Positions 40,374 to 48,328 of a DNA stretch of 64,000 bases are shown one piece after another. The stretch comes from Enterobacter sp. RHBSTW-00994 (GTDB taxonomy: Bacteria; Pseudomonadota; Gammaproteobacteria; Enterobacterales; Enterobacteriaceae), in the NCBI RefSeq assembly GCF_013782625.1, contig NZ_CP056199.1:1630588-1694587 (forward strand), written 5' to 3'. Made by a program: the position numbers and the translations under genes. The notes below the pieces were generated by a model that saw nothing but the letters and a program-made list of their open reading frames with translations, searched no databases and was not told the DNA's origin. Position 1 is the first letter of the stretch; every line of letters starts with the position of its first letter.

Positions 40374-41027
40374 ATGTTTTATTTCCGGATTAATAAACTG
40401 CGCATATTTGATAACCATGAGAATGCGTTTCTCTTTTTCAAACGTGACCTTGCGCAAGTTAAGCTGATCAGTTTTGTCACGGCCGATGACCAAATACCGA
40501 TACTGGATGCGTGGATCGCCGAAATCGATACAGCCAGGAAGGCACAGCTTCTTGAACAGGCTGTTCGACAGATTGCGTCGACGCGGGTGCTGACTGAAAT
40601 TGCCAACGTTAAAGACAATGCGGTTCTGACGTTTGGGGATACCGGATATGTGCTCTATCAGTCTGTGGCGATCCCGGAGGATTTTAACTGGTGTCTTATT
40701 GCAACGGAGGGAGACGACAACGTACGAGCTATCGGTGAGCAACTCGATAGCATTGTGAACCATCCTGAGTTTGACCGTTTTGCCGCAAACATGGGCACGT
40801 TGATTCTGGGGGCGGCAAATCCCGCGTATGCCGCAGGTGTGATAGTCACAAAGTTTTTGACGACGGTGGCGGCCGATGCGCTCAAGAAAAATGGTGATGA
40901 CCAGTTGGGCATTCTGTATATGTCACTCAACAGAAAAGAGCACTATCTCTACGGCGAGCGGAAAAGAGACGGGATCCCCGATCTGACCGGGAACTTACGC
41001 GTGGATTATTCCATTTTTGCGTTCTGA
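40374..41027 (+). CDS. Uncharacterised 217-residue protein of the islet
   Basis: No named family recognised. The N-terminus (MFYFRINKLRIFDNHE) looks like beta strands. A helical middle follows (about 50-80), then an acidic segment, a strongly hydrophobic Ala-rich stretch at about 141-172 (LILGAANPAYAAGVIVTKFL) and a tail rich in charged and aromatic residues (HYLYGERKRDGIPDLTGNLR, then VDYSIFAF) that looks like a conserved signature. No signal peptide. The ATG follows AGGAGA at good spacing. It is divergent from the membrane protein gene across a 251-base gap that presumably holds both promoters. Confidence 0.7.
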   Translation: MFYFRINKLRIFDNHENAFLFFKRDLAQVKLISFVTADDQIPILDAWIAEIDTARKAQLLEQAVRQIASTRVLTEIANVKDNAVLTFGDTGYVLYQSVAIPEDFNWCLIATEGDDNVRAIGEQLDSIVNHPEFDRFAANMGTLILGAANPAYAAGVIVTKFLTTVAADALKKNGDDQLGILYMSLNRKEHYLYGERKRDGIPDLTGNLRVDYSIFAF

Positions 41028-41040
41028 CAACCCACAGACA

Positions 41041-41072
41041 AACCACAAGGCATGACACACCACCTTGTGGTT
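41041..41072. terminator. Inverted repeat between islet and hpxE
   Basis: AACCACAAGG pairs perfectly with CCTTGTGGTT over a 12-base loop, between two converging genes. Neither side has a strong T-run, so it is a hairpin that probably ends transcription but may not be a classical terminator. Confidence 0.55.
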
Positions 41073-41081
41073 CAACCATCC

Positions 41082-42047
41082 CTATAGCCCAATCACCAGT
41101 TCCCCTGAGTGACTCCGGGAGCAGCACAGCGCTACCTGCTGATCCGCAGCGGCTTTCTCCGCCGCCGACTGAACCGTATCCCGGTGATCCACCACGCCAT
41201 CAATCACGGGCGTCAGGCACGCGCCGCAAATCCCCATTTCACAGGAGAGCGGAACCGCAACGCCGTTAGCCAGCAGCACCTGGGCTATGGTCTTATCCGC
41301 AGGTACAGGCCAGCTTTCACCGGTAGAGGAGAGGGTGACGGTAAAAACGTCGCCGTTATCGCTGCCAGAACAGGACGACACCGGCTGGAAAGCCTCGCTG
41401 TGGATCTGCGTCTCGGACCAGCCCAGGGACACGCCAGCATCGCGTACCTGAGCCATAAAACCTTCCGGGCCGCAGACGTAGGCATGTAAACCCCCATCAG
41501 GCGGAGGCAGAACCTCCATCAGTGTGGTGCGTGGGCTCTGCCCGTCACGGGAGCTATGGAGCACGTAAGTACCATACCTGAACGGGCGTGACAGGGCCTG
41601 AAGGAAGGCAGCACTGCCTGGGTGTTTGACATAGTAATGCAGCGTAAACGGCGTTTCTGAGGCCTCCAGATGCAAGGCCATCGCGTACAGCGGCGTAATG
41701 CCAATACCCGCAGCCAGCAGCAGAACGTGCTGTGCCTCCTGTAGCGGGAACAGATTGCGCGGTGAGGAGATAAGCAACGTCTGACCGGGGCGTAGCATCT
41801 CATGAATATAGCGTGATCCGCCGCGAGACTGCGCTTCCCGCGCCACGCAGATAAGATAGCGCTTTTCCTCACGCTGCCCGGTCAGCGAATACTGACGGAC
41901 AATCCCGCAAGGCAGATGGACGTCGATATGTGCCCCAGGTTGCCAGTCAGGAAGTGTCTCCCCGTTGGCTGAAACCAGCCTGACCGCCAGGCTCTTATCG
42001 CCCTGACGCCATAATCCCTCAACCATAACGCTCAGCATCTCACTCAT
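41082..42047 (-). CDS. hpxE: (Hypo)xanthine oxygenase reductase component HpxE
   Basis: HpxE passes electrons from NAD(P)H to the Rieske oxygenase HpxD, which together replace xanthine dehydrogenase in Klebsiella. The 321-residue protein has the phthalate-dioxygenase-reductase order: a flavin-binding barrel (QYSLTGQ motif), a pyridine nucleotide domain (LLLAAGIGITPLYAM) and a C-terminal plant-type 2Fe-2S domain (CEMGICGACLTP). Start at 42047, with GGAGG six bases before; the longer frame overlaps hpxD. It is the last gene of hpxO-hpxD-hpxE. Confidence 0.9.
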   Translation of the reverse strand: MSEMLSVMVEGLWRQGDKSLAVRLVSANGETLPDWQPGAHIDVHLPCGIVRQYSLTGQREEKRYLICVAREAQSRGGSRYIHEMLRPGQTLLISSPRNLFPLQEAQHVLLLAAGIGITPLYAMALHLEASETPFTLHYYVKHPGSAAFLQALSRPFRYGTYVLHSSRDGQSPRTTLMEVLPPPDGGLHAYVCGPEGFMAQVRDAGVSLGWSETQIHSEAFQPVSSCSGSDNGDVFTVTLSSTGESWPVPADKTIAQVLLANGVAVPLSCEMGICGACLTPVIDGVVDHRDTVQSAAEKAAADQQVALCCSRSHSGELVIGL

Positions 42048-42060
42048 GACGCGCCTCCAG

Positions 42061-43098
42061 TCACACCAGGAAAAATTCGCCAAAACCCATTTTTTTCAGC
42101 CCACGGCGATAGGCAATAGAGCTTCTGTCCGCAGGAATATGGGCTTCCAGAGTGAGATCCAGCGGAAGTCTTTCCGGCCGCTGGGTCTCCACCATCAGGC
42201 GATCTTCTTCAAACACCCGTAAATTGAAGGCATGAACATCTTCAACCGGAATATGCAGGTCAAAATTCCGCGCGATAGGGGCAAACATACGCGTCACGCG
42301 GGAAGATACCGGTGAGGCGGCGTTCATGATCACCAGCCGTGATTCGCCCGGAAAGTGGATCGTAAGCGTGGCGGTAAATGGCAGGTGCATCTCAAAATGA
42401 CGCAACCACTGGAAGCCTTCCGGCGCACGCAAATCAGAGTTGGCCGGGTAATTGCTCACCGAACTCCAGTAATCCGCAATGAAGCCAAACCCGGTTTCCT
42501 GCGGCTGATACACCGGAACGACCTGGTTATCCGGGTCGGCAAAGGTATCCGTGTGGATCCACGCGAAGTGGGCGACATCGAGAAACCCTTCCACCTGGCG
42601 ACCGGCAAAGCCGTTAACCTCAAACGCCGGGCAGTTAATCTGCTGAAACCCTGCGTCGTCCCAGTGGGGCATCGTGGGGAGCGGCATCGGGTTTTCAGGC
42701 TCCCAGGCGAGACAGGTCCAGATCAGGCCATAGCGCTCTTCCACGGCAAAGCTGGTCAGATTCAGTTTTGCCGGCACGGGCTGGTCAGGGCTTGAGGGAA
42801 TTCGGTTACAACGTCCGTCCTCGCCAAAACGTAAACCGTGGTAAGGACAGATAATGCCCTCCTCGTCGTGAAATCCGAGCGTCAGCGGCACGCCGCGATG
42901 GGGGCAGACGTCGCGTGCAACCACCACCTGGTCTTTAATGCGATAGATCACCAGTTGTTCATCGAGCAAGGTGGCTTTAACCGGGGCCGGGCCAATGTCA
43001 CATGCCCGCGCGACCGGATGCCAGCATTTCGCCAGGCGCAGCCAGTCTTCTGGCTCAAAGGTGCAATGGGCGGGTGGGGTAGGGAGTTCTCTTCTCAT
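42061..43098 (-). CDS. hpxD: (Hypo)xanthine Rieske oxygenase component HpxD
   Basis: HpxD is the terminal oxygenase that hydroxylates hypoxanthine and xanthine to urate with HpxE. The 345-residue protein has a Rieske centre with Cys65, His67, Cys84 and His87 (CPHRG and CPYHG). The mononuclear iron site has Asp174, His177 and His182 in DVAHFAWIH. Start MRRELPTP is preceded by GGAAGGA. In published Klebsiella clusters hpxDE have their own promoter and the activator gene hpxR beside them; here hpxD starts only 31 bases after hpxO. Confidence 0.92.
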   Translation of the reverse strand: MRRELPTPPAHCTFEPEDWLRLAKCWHPVARACDIGPAPVKATLLDEQLVIYRIKDQVVVARDVCPHRGVPLTLGFHDEEGIICPYHGLRFGEDGRCNRIPSSPDQPVPAKLNLTSFAVEERYGLIWTCLAWEPENPMPLPTMPHWDDAGFQQINCPAFEVNGFAGRQVEGFLDVAHFAWIHTDTFADPDNQVVPVYQPQETGFGFIADYWSSVSNYPANSDLRAPEGFQWLRHFEMHLPFTATLTIHFPGESRLVIMNAASPVSSRVTRMFAPIARNFDLHIPVEDVHAFNLRVFEEDRLMVETQRPERLPLDLTLEAHIPADRSSIAYRRGLKKMGFGEFFLV

Positions 43099-43129
43099 GG
43101 TTATCCTTCCTGCCGGTAAGGCAACAGTG

Positions 43130-44284
43130 TCAGCCTAAAGGTCCGCCCTGAATGGTGTCGCACAGGCCATTAATAATGCGCTCGCCGGTTTCTGCTTCGA
43201 GCTCTTTGTACCACGCCTGAGTCAGCGCCATATCTTTGCCGTGAGTGATGTCACAGCGTTTGCGTGCCTTGAGTACCAGGTCGCGGACGCGGTCACAGCG
43301 CAGGGCCTCATACTGACGTAGCGCCAGCTCAATGTTGTGGTTTTCGCGCAGACAATCTCCCAGCACCACGGCGTCTTCCATTGCGGCGCAACCGCCCTGG
43401 CCGATATCCGGCGTGGTGCTGTGTCCTGCATCGCCCAGCAGGGCGACGTTGCCGCGCACCAGGCTGTCGAACGGATCGATATCATGGATCTCAATCCGGT
43501 TGGTGGTTGTGGGATCAAGCGCCGCGATAAGTTTCTGTACCGGCTCGGCCCAGCCGCTGAAATAGCGGGTGAGATCGGCCCGCAGGGTGCTGCGATCTTC
43601 AGCAAGCCCCGCTGGTAGCGGTACGTCAAAGAAGAAATAGAAACGCCCCCCGGAGACGGGCATCAGCGATACGCGTTTGCCTTCGCCGACAAACGTCGTC
43701 CACTGATGTGCAGGGGCGATGGTTTCGTCAATCTCCACCAGACCATTCCAGTTAACGTAACCGGCATAGCGACGCTCCGGGGTATAGCCCAGAACATATG
43801 GACGCAACACTGAATGACTGCCGTCGGCAGCAATCAGAAAATCGCCCTGCGCCGTTGTACCGTCCATAAAGTGGACGGTGACGCCCTCGGCCGTCTCATT
43901 GACCTGCGTGACGCGTTTGCCGAACTGCACCGCGTCGCGTCCCCAGAAATCGAGCATTTCCCGTTGCAGCTCGGTGCGCGATACAGGGCAGGGTCTGCCG
44001 CCTGTACGCGCCACCAGCGGCGCGAGGCTAAACTGGGTGAGAATATCGCCGCGTTGATAGTCGCAATAGGCCATCTCATGCATCGGGCCGCCATAGGTTT
44101 CCATCATCTCGCCCATGCCAAGATGGTTCATGCACTTCACGCCGTTAGGCCAGACGGAGATGGCCGCGCCTACGGGCTTGATCTCTTTCACAGCTTCAAA
44201 CACGGTACACACAATGCCGGCATTTTTGAGTGCCACGGCTGCGCTTAATCCGCCAATCCCCGCACCAATCACGATGGCTTTCAT
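43130..44284 (-). CDS. hpxO: FAD-dependent urate hydroxylase HpxO
   Basis: HpxO uses NADH, FAD and O2 to hydroxylate urate to 5-hydroxyisourate, replacing classical uricase. The 384-residue protein has the K. pneumoniae length. It shows the FAD loop GAGIGGLSAA, the DG motif (ADGSHS), GDAGHSTTPDIGQGG, and the substrate-site residues Arg204 and Tyr216. Start at 44284 after AGGAGAG; a longer open frame covers the promoter region. A sigma-54 promoter precedes it. The product feeds HpxT and HpxQ, encoded divergently. Confidence 0.96.
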   Translation of the reverse strand: MKAIVIGAGIGGLSAAVALKNAGIVCTVFEAVKEIKPVGAAISVWPNGVKCMNHLGMGEMMETYGGPMHEMAYCDYQRGDILTQFSLAPLVARTGGRPCPVSRTELQREMLDFWGRDAVQFGKRVTQVNETAEGVTVHFMDGTTAQGDFLIAADGSHSVLRPYVLGYTPERRYAGYVNWNGLVEIDETIAPAHQWTTFVGEGKRVSLMPVSGGRFYFFFDVPLPAGLAEDRSTLRADLTRYFSGWAEPVQKLIAALDPTTTNRIEIHDIDPFDSLVRGNVALLGDAGHSTTPDIGQGGCAAMEDAVVLGDCLRENHNIELALRQYEALRCDRVRDLVLKARKRCDITHGKDMALTQAWYKELEAETGERIINGLCDTIQGGPLG

Positions 44285-44319
44285 GCTTCTCTCCTTTTGC
44301 AGGTGGTGTAACGGGAAAG

Positions 44320-44335
44320 AGCAATTTGCGTACCA
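44320..44335 (-). promoter_or_regulatory. Sigma-54 promoter of hpxO(DE)
   Basis: The minus strand reads TGGTACGCAAATTGCT: GG-N10-GC with one mismatch to TGGCAC-N5-TTGCW. The transcript would start near 44309, 25 bases before hpxO. Prediction from sequence only. Confidence 0.65.
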
Positions 44336-44377
44336 GAGTGGCAAAGTAAGAGTTAACGGCATCATTCCCGCGTGATG

Positions 44378-44394
44378 TGCACTGACGTGGTGCG
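44378..44394. promoter_or_regulatory. NtrC-type enhancer between hpxO and hpxQ
   Basis: TGCACTGACGTGGTGCG keeps the TGCAC-N6-GGTGC core and spacing of the NtrC site. It lies about 75 bases from the predicted hpxO start and 120 from the predicted hpxQ start, so it could serve both. Confidence 0.65.
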
Positions 44395-44479
44395 TGTTGA
44401 CCCTGATGTTGCCATTTTGTGAATCAATAATTTCCAAACCAGGGGCCGGGAATCGACTGTTTCACAGAGTGCGAAAGAG

Positions 44480-44495
44480 TGGCGTGCTTTGTGCA
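44480..44495 (+). promoter_or_regulatory. Sigma-54 promoter of hpxQT
   Basis: TGGCGTGCTTTGTGCA keeps GG-N10-GC, with a start expected near 44505, 25 bases before hpxQ. In K. pneumoniae the equivalent hpxPQT operon is known to depend on sigma-54 and NtrC. Confidence 0.65.
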
Positions 44496-44529
44496 ATGAC
44501 CTGACAACACGATTTCAACGGGAAACACC

Positions 44530-45030
44530 ATGATTGCACTGAATGATTTTAATCGACTGGAGCACGACGAGGCTGTCGCCTGCTTACGTCCGTGTGTGGC
44601 CATTGAGAGCTGGTCTGAGGCCCTGGCAGATGCCCGTCCTTTTGCCAGCCTGTCAGCCTTGTTTGATTATGGGCATGGGATTTCTCTCGCCTGGGACGAA
44701 GCCGCACTGGCTCAGGCGCTCAGCGCTCATCCCCGTATCGGGGAAAAGCCAGCAGGCCAGCAGACGCACGCGGCGATGTCTCGCCAGGAGCAGTCTGCGG
44801 TTAACGACTGCGACGCCGATCTTACACAGTCTCTGAGGGAGGGGAATGCCCGTTATGAGGCCCGGTTTGGGCGTGTCTTTTTGATCCGCGCGAAAGGACG
44901 TAGCGGAGAGGCGATCCTGCAGGCACTGGAACAGCGTCTGAAAAACAGCGATGCTGAAGAGGTGCAGTCAGCCCTGACGCAACTGCGCGAAATCACGTTA
45001 TTACGGCTGGAAGGAGTGGTTGGCGAATGA
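44530..45030 (+). CDS. hpxQ: OHCU decarboxylase HpxQ
   Basis: HpxQ decarboxylates 2-oxo-4-hydroxy-4-carboxy-5-ureidoimidazoline stereospecifically to S-allantoin. The 166-residue helical protein has the family marks LSAHPRIGEKPA (catalytic histidine) and the GNARYEARFGRVFLIRAKGRS block. It is first in a two-gene operon and overlaps hpxT by four bases. The permease gene hpxP that precedes hpxQ in Klebsiella is not here. Confidence 0.94.
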   Translation: MIALNDFNRLEHDEAVACLRPCVAIESWSEALADARPFASLSALFDYGHGISLAWDEAALAQALSAHPRIGEKPAGQQTHAAMSRQEQSAVNDCDADLTQSLREGNARYEARFGRVFLIRAKGRSGEAILQALEQRLKNSDAEEVQSALTQLREITLLRLEGVVGE

Positions 45031-45350
45031 ATACACTCAGTACCCATATTCTCGATATCTCCACAGGTAAACCCGCACAGGGCGTGACGGTTCGTCTTGA
45101 GTGCCACGGTGAGGTGGTTGCGGCGGAGATCACCAATGATAACGGTCGTATCCGTGAATTTGTCCCCTTCCTGACGGCGGGGCACTACCGCCTGGTGGCG
45201 GAGACAGGTCTGTGGTTTAGCGCAACGGGCCGCAATACGGTCTACCCCTGCGCGCAAATTGATTTTGTGGTGGGAGAGACGGCAGATGAGCACTTCCATC
45301 TGCCGTTTGTCATTGCACCGGGAGGCTGGTCAACTTACCGTGGCAGTTGA
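45027..45350 (+). CDS. hpxT: 5-Hydroxyisourate hydrolase HpxT
   Basis: HpxT, a transthyretin-related protein, hydrolyses 5-hydroxyisourate made by HpxO. The 107-residue protein has the N-terminal STHILDISTGKPA motif and the diagnostic C-terminal YRGS. It has no periplasmic signal peptide, so it acts in the cytoplasm. Start overlaps the hpxQ stop, and the 3' end overlaps convergent guaD by 21 bases. Confidence 0.96.
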   Translation: MNTLSTHILDISTGKPAQGVTVRLECHGEVVAAEITNDNGRIREFVPFLTAGHYRLVAETGLWFSATGRNTVYPCAQIDFVVGETADEHFHLPFVIAPGGWSTYRGS

Positions 45351-46649
45351 CCATACCTGCTGACCATTGACCCAGGTTTCGCTAATATTGCGCTCATCTC
45401 CCAGAGTCATCAGCACGAATAACTGCTCATACACATCCTTACAGCGTCCATTACGCAGGCGCTGTAACGGGGTTACTGCCGGGTCAATCACCACAAAATC
45501 GGCCTCTTTACCTGGAGTGAAATTACCAATTTTGTGATCCAGTCGCAGGGCATGTGCGCCGCCCAGCGTGGCGTGGTAGAAGGCTTCACTGGCGCGTAGC
45601 CGGTAGCTCTGTAACTGACCGACCTTATAGGCCTCGCCCAGCGTGCGCAGCATGCTGAACGTCGTTCCCGCCCCCACATCTGTTCCGATGCCCATCCGCA
45701 CTCTGTTTTGCCAGCAGGCGGGTAAGCGAAACAGACCGCTGCCGAGAAACAGGTTAGACGTGGGGCAAAACGCGACCGCCGAGCCGGTATCATGCAGACA
45801 CTGCCACTCTTTCTCGTGCAGATGAATACCATGGGCAAAAACGCTGCGCTCTCCGGTCAGTCCATAGTGGTGATACACATCCAGATAACGCTCATGCTCC
45901 GGCCAGAGATCGTTTACCCAGGCCACTTCGTTCGGGTTTTCGCTCAGGTGGGTTTGCAGCCAGGTGTCCGGAAACTCCTCTCTGAGCAGGCTGACTGCAG
46001 CGAGAAGCTCAGGGGAGGAGGTCGGGGCAAAGCGTGGTGTAATGGCATACCCCAGCCGTCCCTGATGCTGCCAGCGCAGGATAAGCTCCCGCGTCTGGCG
46101 GTAGCTCTGTCCGGCGGTTTCGGTCAGGTAATCAGGTGTATGCCGGTCCATCATCACTTTACCAGCAATCAGCCGCATGTTGAGGCGCAGGGCCTCGCGA
46201 AACAGCGCGTCGACGGATTCAGGATGTAATGTGCAAAACACCAGCGCCGTCGTCGTGCCGTGGCTCACCAGTTGATTCACGAAAAATTCGGCTATCCCGG
46301 CGGCATACGCTTCATCGGCAAACTGACTCTCCACTGGAAATGTGTAGGTGGTTAGCCACTCCAGAAGCTGCTCGCCAAACGCGCCAATCATCTCCGTTTG
46401 CGGATAATGGACGTGTGCATCGACAAAGCCAGGCAGCAACAGCTTGCCCCGCAGGTCGGTGTAACCTTTATGGGGATCAAGGTACTGCTCACCTTCACGC
46501 CAGGCCATGTGCGCCACGATGTTGCCGTCCTGAATAAACAACAACCCATCGTCAAGGTAGCGTGCGTGGTGGGCGATAGCGTCTGCGCTGTCGCAGACTT
46601 CGGCAATATCAAAGAATGCGCCGCGGATCGCTGTCTGATAATCCATCAT
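45330..46649 (-). CDS. guaD: Guanine deaminase
   Basis: GuaD deaminates guanine to xanthine, feeding it into HpxDE. The 439-residue amidohydrolase has zinc ligands His79 and His81 (DAHVHYP) and the conserved FAPTSSPEL, QTHLSENPNEV and GIGTDVGAGTTFSML segments. Two adjacent ATGs (46649 and 46646) are possible; the E. coli protein also begins MM. The longer frame is untranslated. A sigma-54 promoter lies 40 bases upstream. It is downstream of hpxC on the same strand. Confidence 0.95.
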   Translation of the reverse strand: MMDYQTAIRGAFFDIAEVCDSADAIAHHARYLDDGLLFIQDGNIVAHMAWREGEQYLDPHKGYTDLRGKLLLPGFVDAHVHYPQTEMIGAFGEQLLEWLTTYTFPVESQFADEAYAAGIAEFFVNQLVSHGTTTALVFCTLHPESVDALFREALRLNMRLIAGKVMMDRHTPDYLTETAGQSYRQTRELILRWQHQGRLGYAITPRFAPTSSPELLAAVSLLREEFPDTWLQTHLSENPNEVAWVNDLWPEHERYLDVYHHYGLTGERSVFAHGIHLHEKEWQCLHDTGSAVAFCPTSNLFLGSGLFRLPACWQNRVRMGIGTDVGAGTTFSMLRTLGEAYKVGQLQSYRLRASEAFYHATLGGAHALRLDHKIGNFTPGKEADFVVIDPAVTPLQRLRNGRCKDVYEQLFVLMTLGDERNISETWVNGQQVWSTATVS

Positions 46650-46690
46650 GATTCCTGCCTTATTGTTTGCGTTGCGGGTAAGCAGGAAAA

Positions 46691-46706
46691 AGCAAAAACA
46701 GTGCCA
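46691..46706 (-). promoter_or_regulatory. Sigma-54 promoter of guaD
   Basis: The minus strand reads TGGCACTGTTTTTGCT, a full match to TGGCAC-N5-TTGCW, with the start expected near 46680. In K. pneumoniae guaD is reported to be controlled through NtrC. Confidence 0.75.
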
Positions 46707-46717
46707 GTATGAGAGGA

Positions 46718-46738
46718 GCCGCAGCACTGTGCTGCGGC
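46718..46738 (-). terminator. Palindrome between hpxC and guaD
   Basis: GCCGCAGCAC-T-GTGCTGCGGC is a perfect 21-base palindrome, 15 bases after the hpxC stop. It could be an hpxC terminator hairpin (no T-run) or a protein site upstream of the guaD promoter. Confidence 0.45.
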
Positions 46739-46752
46739 CAGGTCAGGCGGGG

Positions 46753-48249
46753 TTACTCTTTTTGCGCTGCGATGTTTGCGCGAAAGTGTGTCTCTGTGGC
46801 TGCAACGCGCTCTTCGCGTGCCAGCCAGCGGTAGGTTGCGCCCCCCAGGAACACACCGATAAACCAGCTAAAGTTTGCCACTTCGTGCAGGGAAGGGATA
46901 AAGCTGATGACCAGACCAATCGCCACGGAGGGAATCAGTGCCCCAATGGCCTTCGGGTTAAAGCCGTTGCGATACCAGTATTTGCCTTTCGGCGTATCGT
47001 CAAATAGATCGTCTACGGAAACGTTGCCGCGTTTAATCAGATAAAAGTCCGCAATCAGAATACCGAACAGCGGGCCGATAAACGCGCCGAGCACATCCAG
47101 GGTGTAGTGGATAAGTTCCGGGGAGTTAAAGAGGTTCCACGGGGTTAACAGAATAGAGCCGACGGCGGCAATCATCCCGCCGGTGCGGAAGCTGATCTTC
47201 TGTGGTGAACAGTTGGAGAAATCAAACGCCGGGGAGACAAAGTTCGCCACGATGTTAATACCGATAGTGGCGGTAATCATGGTCAGCAGGCCAATCGCCA
47301 CGGCCAGGTCGTTACCTACACGACTGACGGTTTCAATCGGATCGGTGATCATGCGGCCAAACAGCGACTGCGTGCCGGAAACAATGACCACGGTGACAAT
47401 CGAGAACAACAGGAAGTTGAATGGTAAGCCCCAGCGGTTGCCCCGGCGGATCTCACCCATGCTTTTACCGTAACGGGAGAAGTCACCGAAGTTGAGCAGC
47501 GGGCCGGAGAAGTAAGAGACAACCAGTGCCGTAGCGGTAATCATCTGCCAGGTTTGCTCGCCCGCGCTCAGCGATTTGCTGGCGAGGGTAAAGGAGATCC
47601 CGTCGAAACCCGTCTTGTATACAATCCATCCTGCCAGCGCCAGCATCACCACATAGACAGCCGGACCGGCGATATCGATAAAGCGCTTAATGGCGCTCAT
47701 ACCATGCCAGAAGACCATCGCCTGTAGCACCCACATGATGGCAAAGCAGACCCAGCCAAGATGCGACAGCCCCAGGAATGAATCCGTGGTCAGGGCGCTC
47801 AGCGACGGCCAGAATTTCAGCCCGACCAGCATCAGGGCATTTGCGGCAAGGTAGGTCTGAATGCCGTACCAGGCAAAGGCGATAAGCCCGCGGATCACCG
47901 CCGGAATGTTGGCCCCGAACACGCCAAAGGCCTGACGGCAGATGACTGCATAAGGCACGCCCGCCATCTGGCTTGGTTTCGCCACCAGATTGGCGCATAA
48001 CTGCACAATACAAATCCCCACCAGCAGGCAGAGCAACACCTGCCAGCTTGCCAGCCCGAGCGTGAAGAAACTCGCGGCGACAACATATCCCCCCATGCTA
48101 TGAACATCCGACATCCAGAAAGAAAAGATGTTGTACCAGCTCCAGTTCTGGTCACGCGTGGGTGCCAGATCCTCATTGCAAAGCCGAGGGCTGTATACAG
48201 CACCGGAATCAGCGGCCTTAACCTGATGCGCGTTTTGTGTATTTGGCAT
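46753..48249 (-). CDS. hpxC: NCS1-family purine/allantoin permease HpxC
   Basis: This 498-residue inner-membrane protein has about 12 hydrophobic helices and NCS1 (nucleobase:cation symporter) features. These include the N-terminal NEDLAPTRDQNWSWYNIFSF and a membrane core starting WMSDVHSMGGYV. Allantoin, or another purine-ring product, is the expected substrate from its place beside the allantoinase operon. With hpxP missing it may be the island's only secondary transporter. It is divergent from hpxS. Confidence 0.88.
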   Translation of the reverse strand: MPNTQNAHQVKAADSGAVYSPRLCNEDLAPTRDQNWSWYNIFSFWMSDVHSMGGYVVAASFFTLGLASWQVLLCLLVGICIVQLCANLVAKPSQMAGVPYAVICRQAFGVFGANIPAVIRGLIAFAWYGIQTYLAANALMLVGLKFWPSLSALTTDSFLGLSHLGWVCFAIMWVLQAMVFWHGMSAIKRFIDIAGPAVYVVMLALAGWIVYKTGFDGISFTLASKSLSAGEQTWQMITATALVVSYFSGPLLNFGDFSRYGKSMGEIRRGNRWGLPFNFLLFSIVTVVIVSGTQSLFGRMITDPIETVSRVGNDLAVAIGLLTMITATIGINIVANFVSPAFDFSNCSPQKISFRTGGMIAAVGSILLTPWNLFNSPELIHYTLDVLGAFIGPLFGILIADFYLIKRGNVSVDDLFDDTPKGKYWYRNGFNPKAIGALIPSVAIGLVISFIPSLHEVANFSWFIGVFLGGATYRWLAREERVAATETHFRANIAAQKE

Positions 48250-48300
48250 GAAACCTGCTCCTGTGAATGAAAACCCGTTTAATGGGATTACAAACGGTGT

Positions 48301-48316
48301 TGCAGGATCCAGGCCA
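48301..48316 (-). promoter_or_regulatory. Possible sigma-54 promoter of hpxC
   Basis: The minus strand reads TGGCCTGGATCCTGCA: GG-N10-GC is kept, but three consensus positions differ. Weaker than the others in this island. Confidence 0.4.
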
Positions 48317-48328
48317 AAATAATAAATC

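Noticed and set aside
37302-41027. Prophage or integrative element at tRNA-Ser
   Set aside because: No integrase, excisionase, phage structural gene or repeated tRNA 3' end was found.
44325-44337. TTTGCGTACCAGA, resembling the HpxR site TCTGC-N4-GCAAA in reverse
   Set aside because: The spacing is one base short and one half site is incomplete. It overlaps the better sigma-54 match, and no hpxR gene is present.
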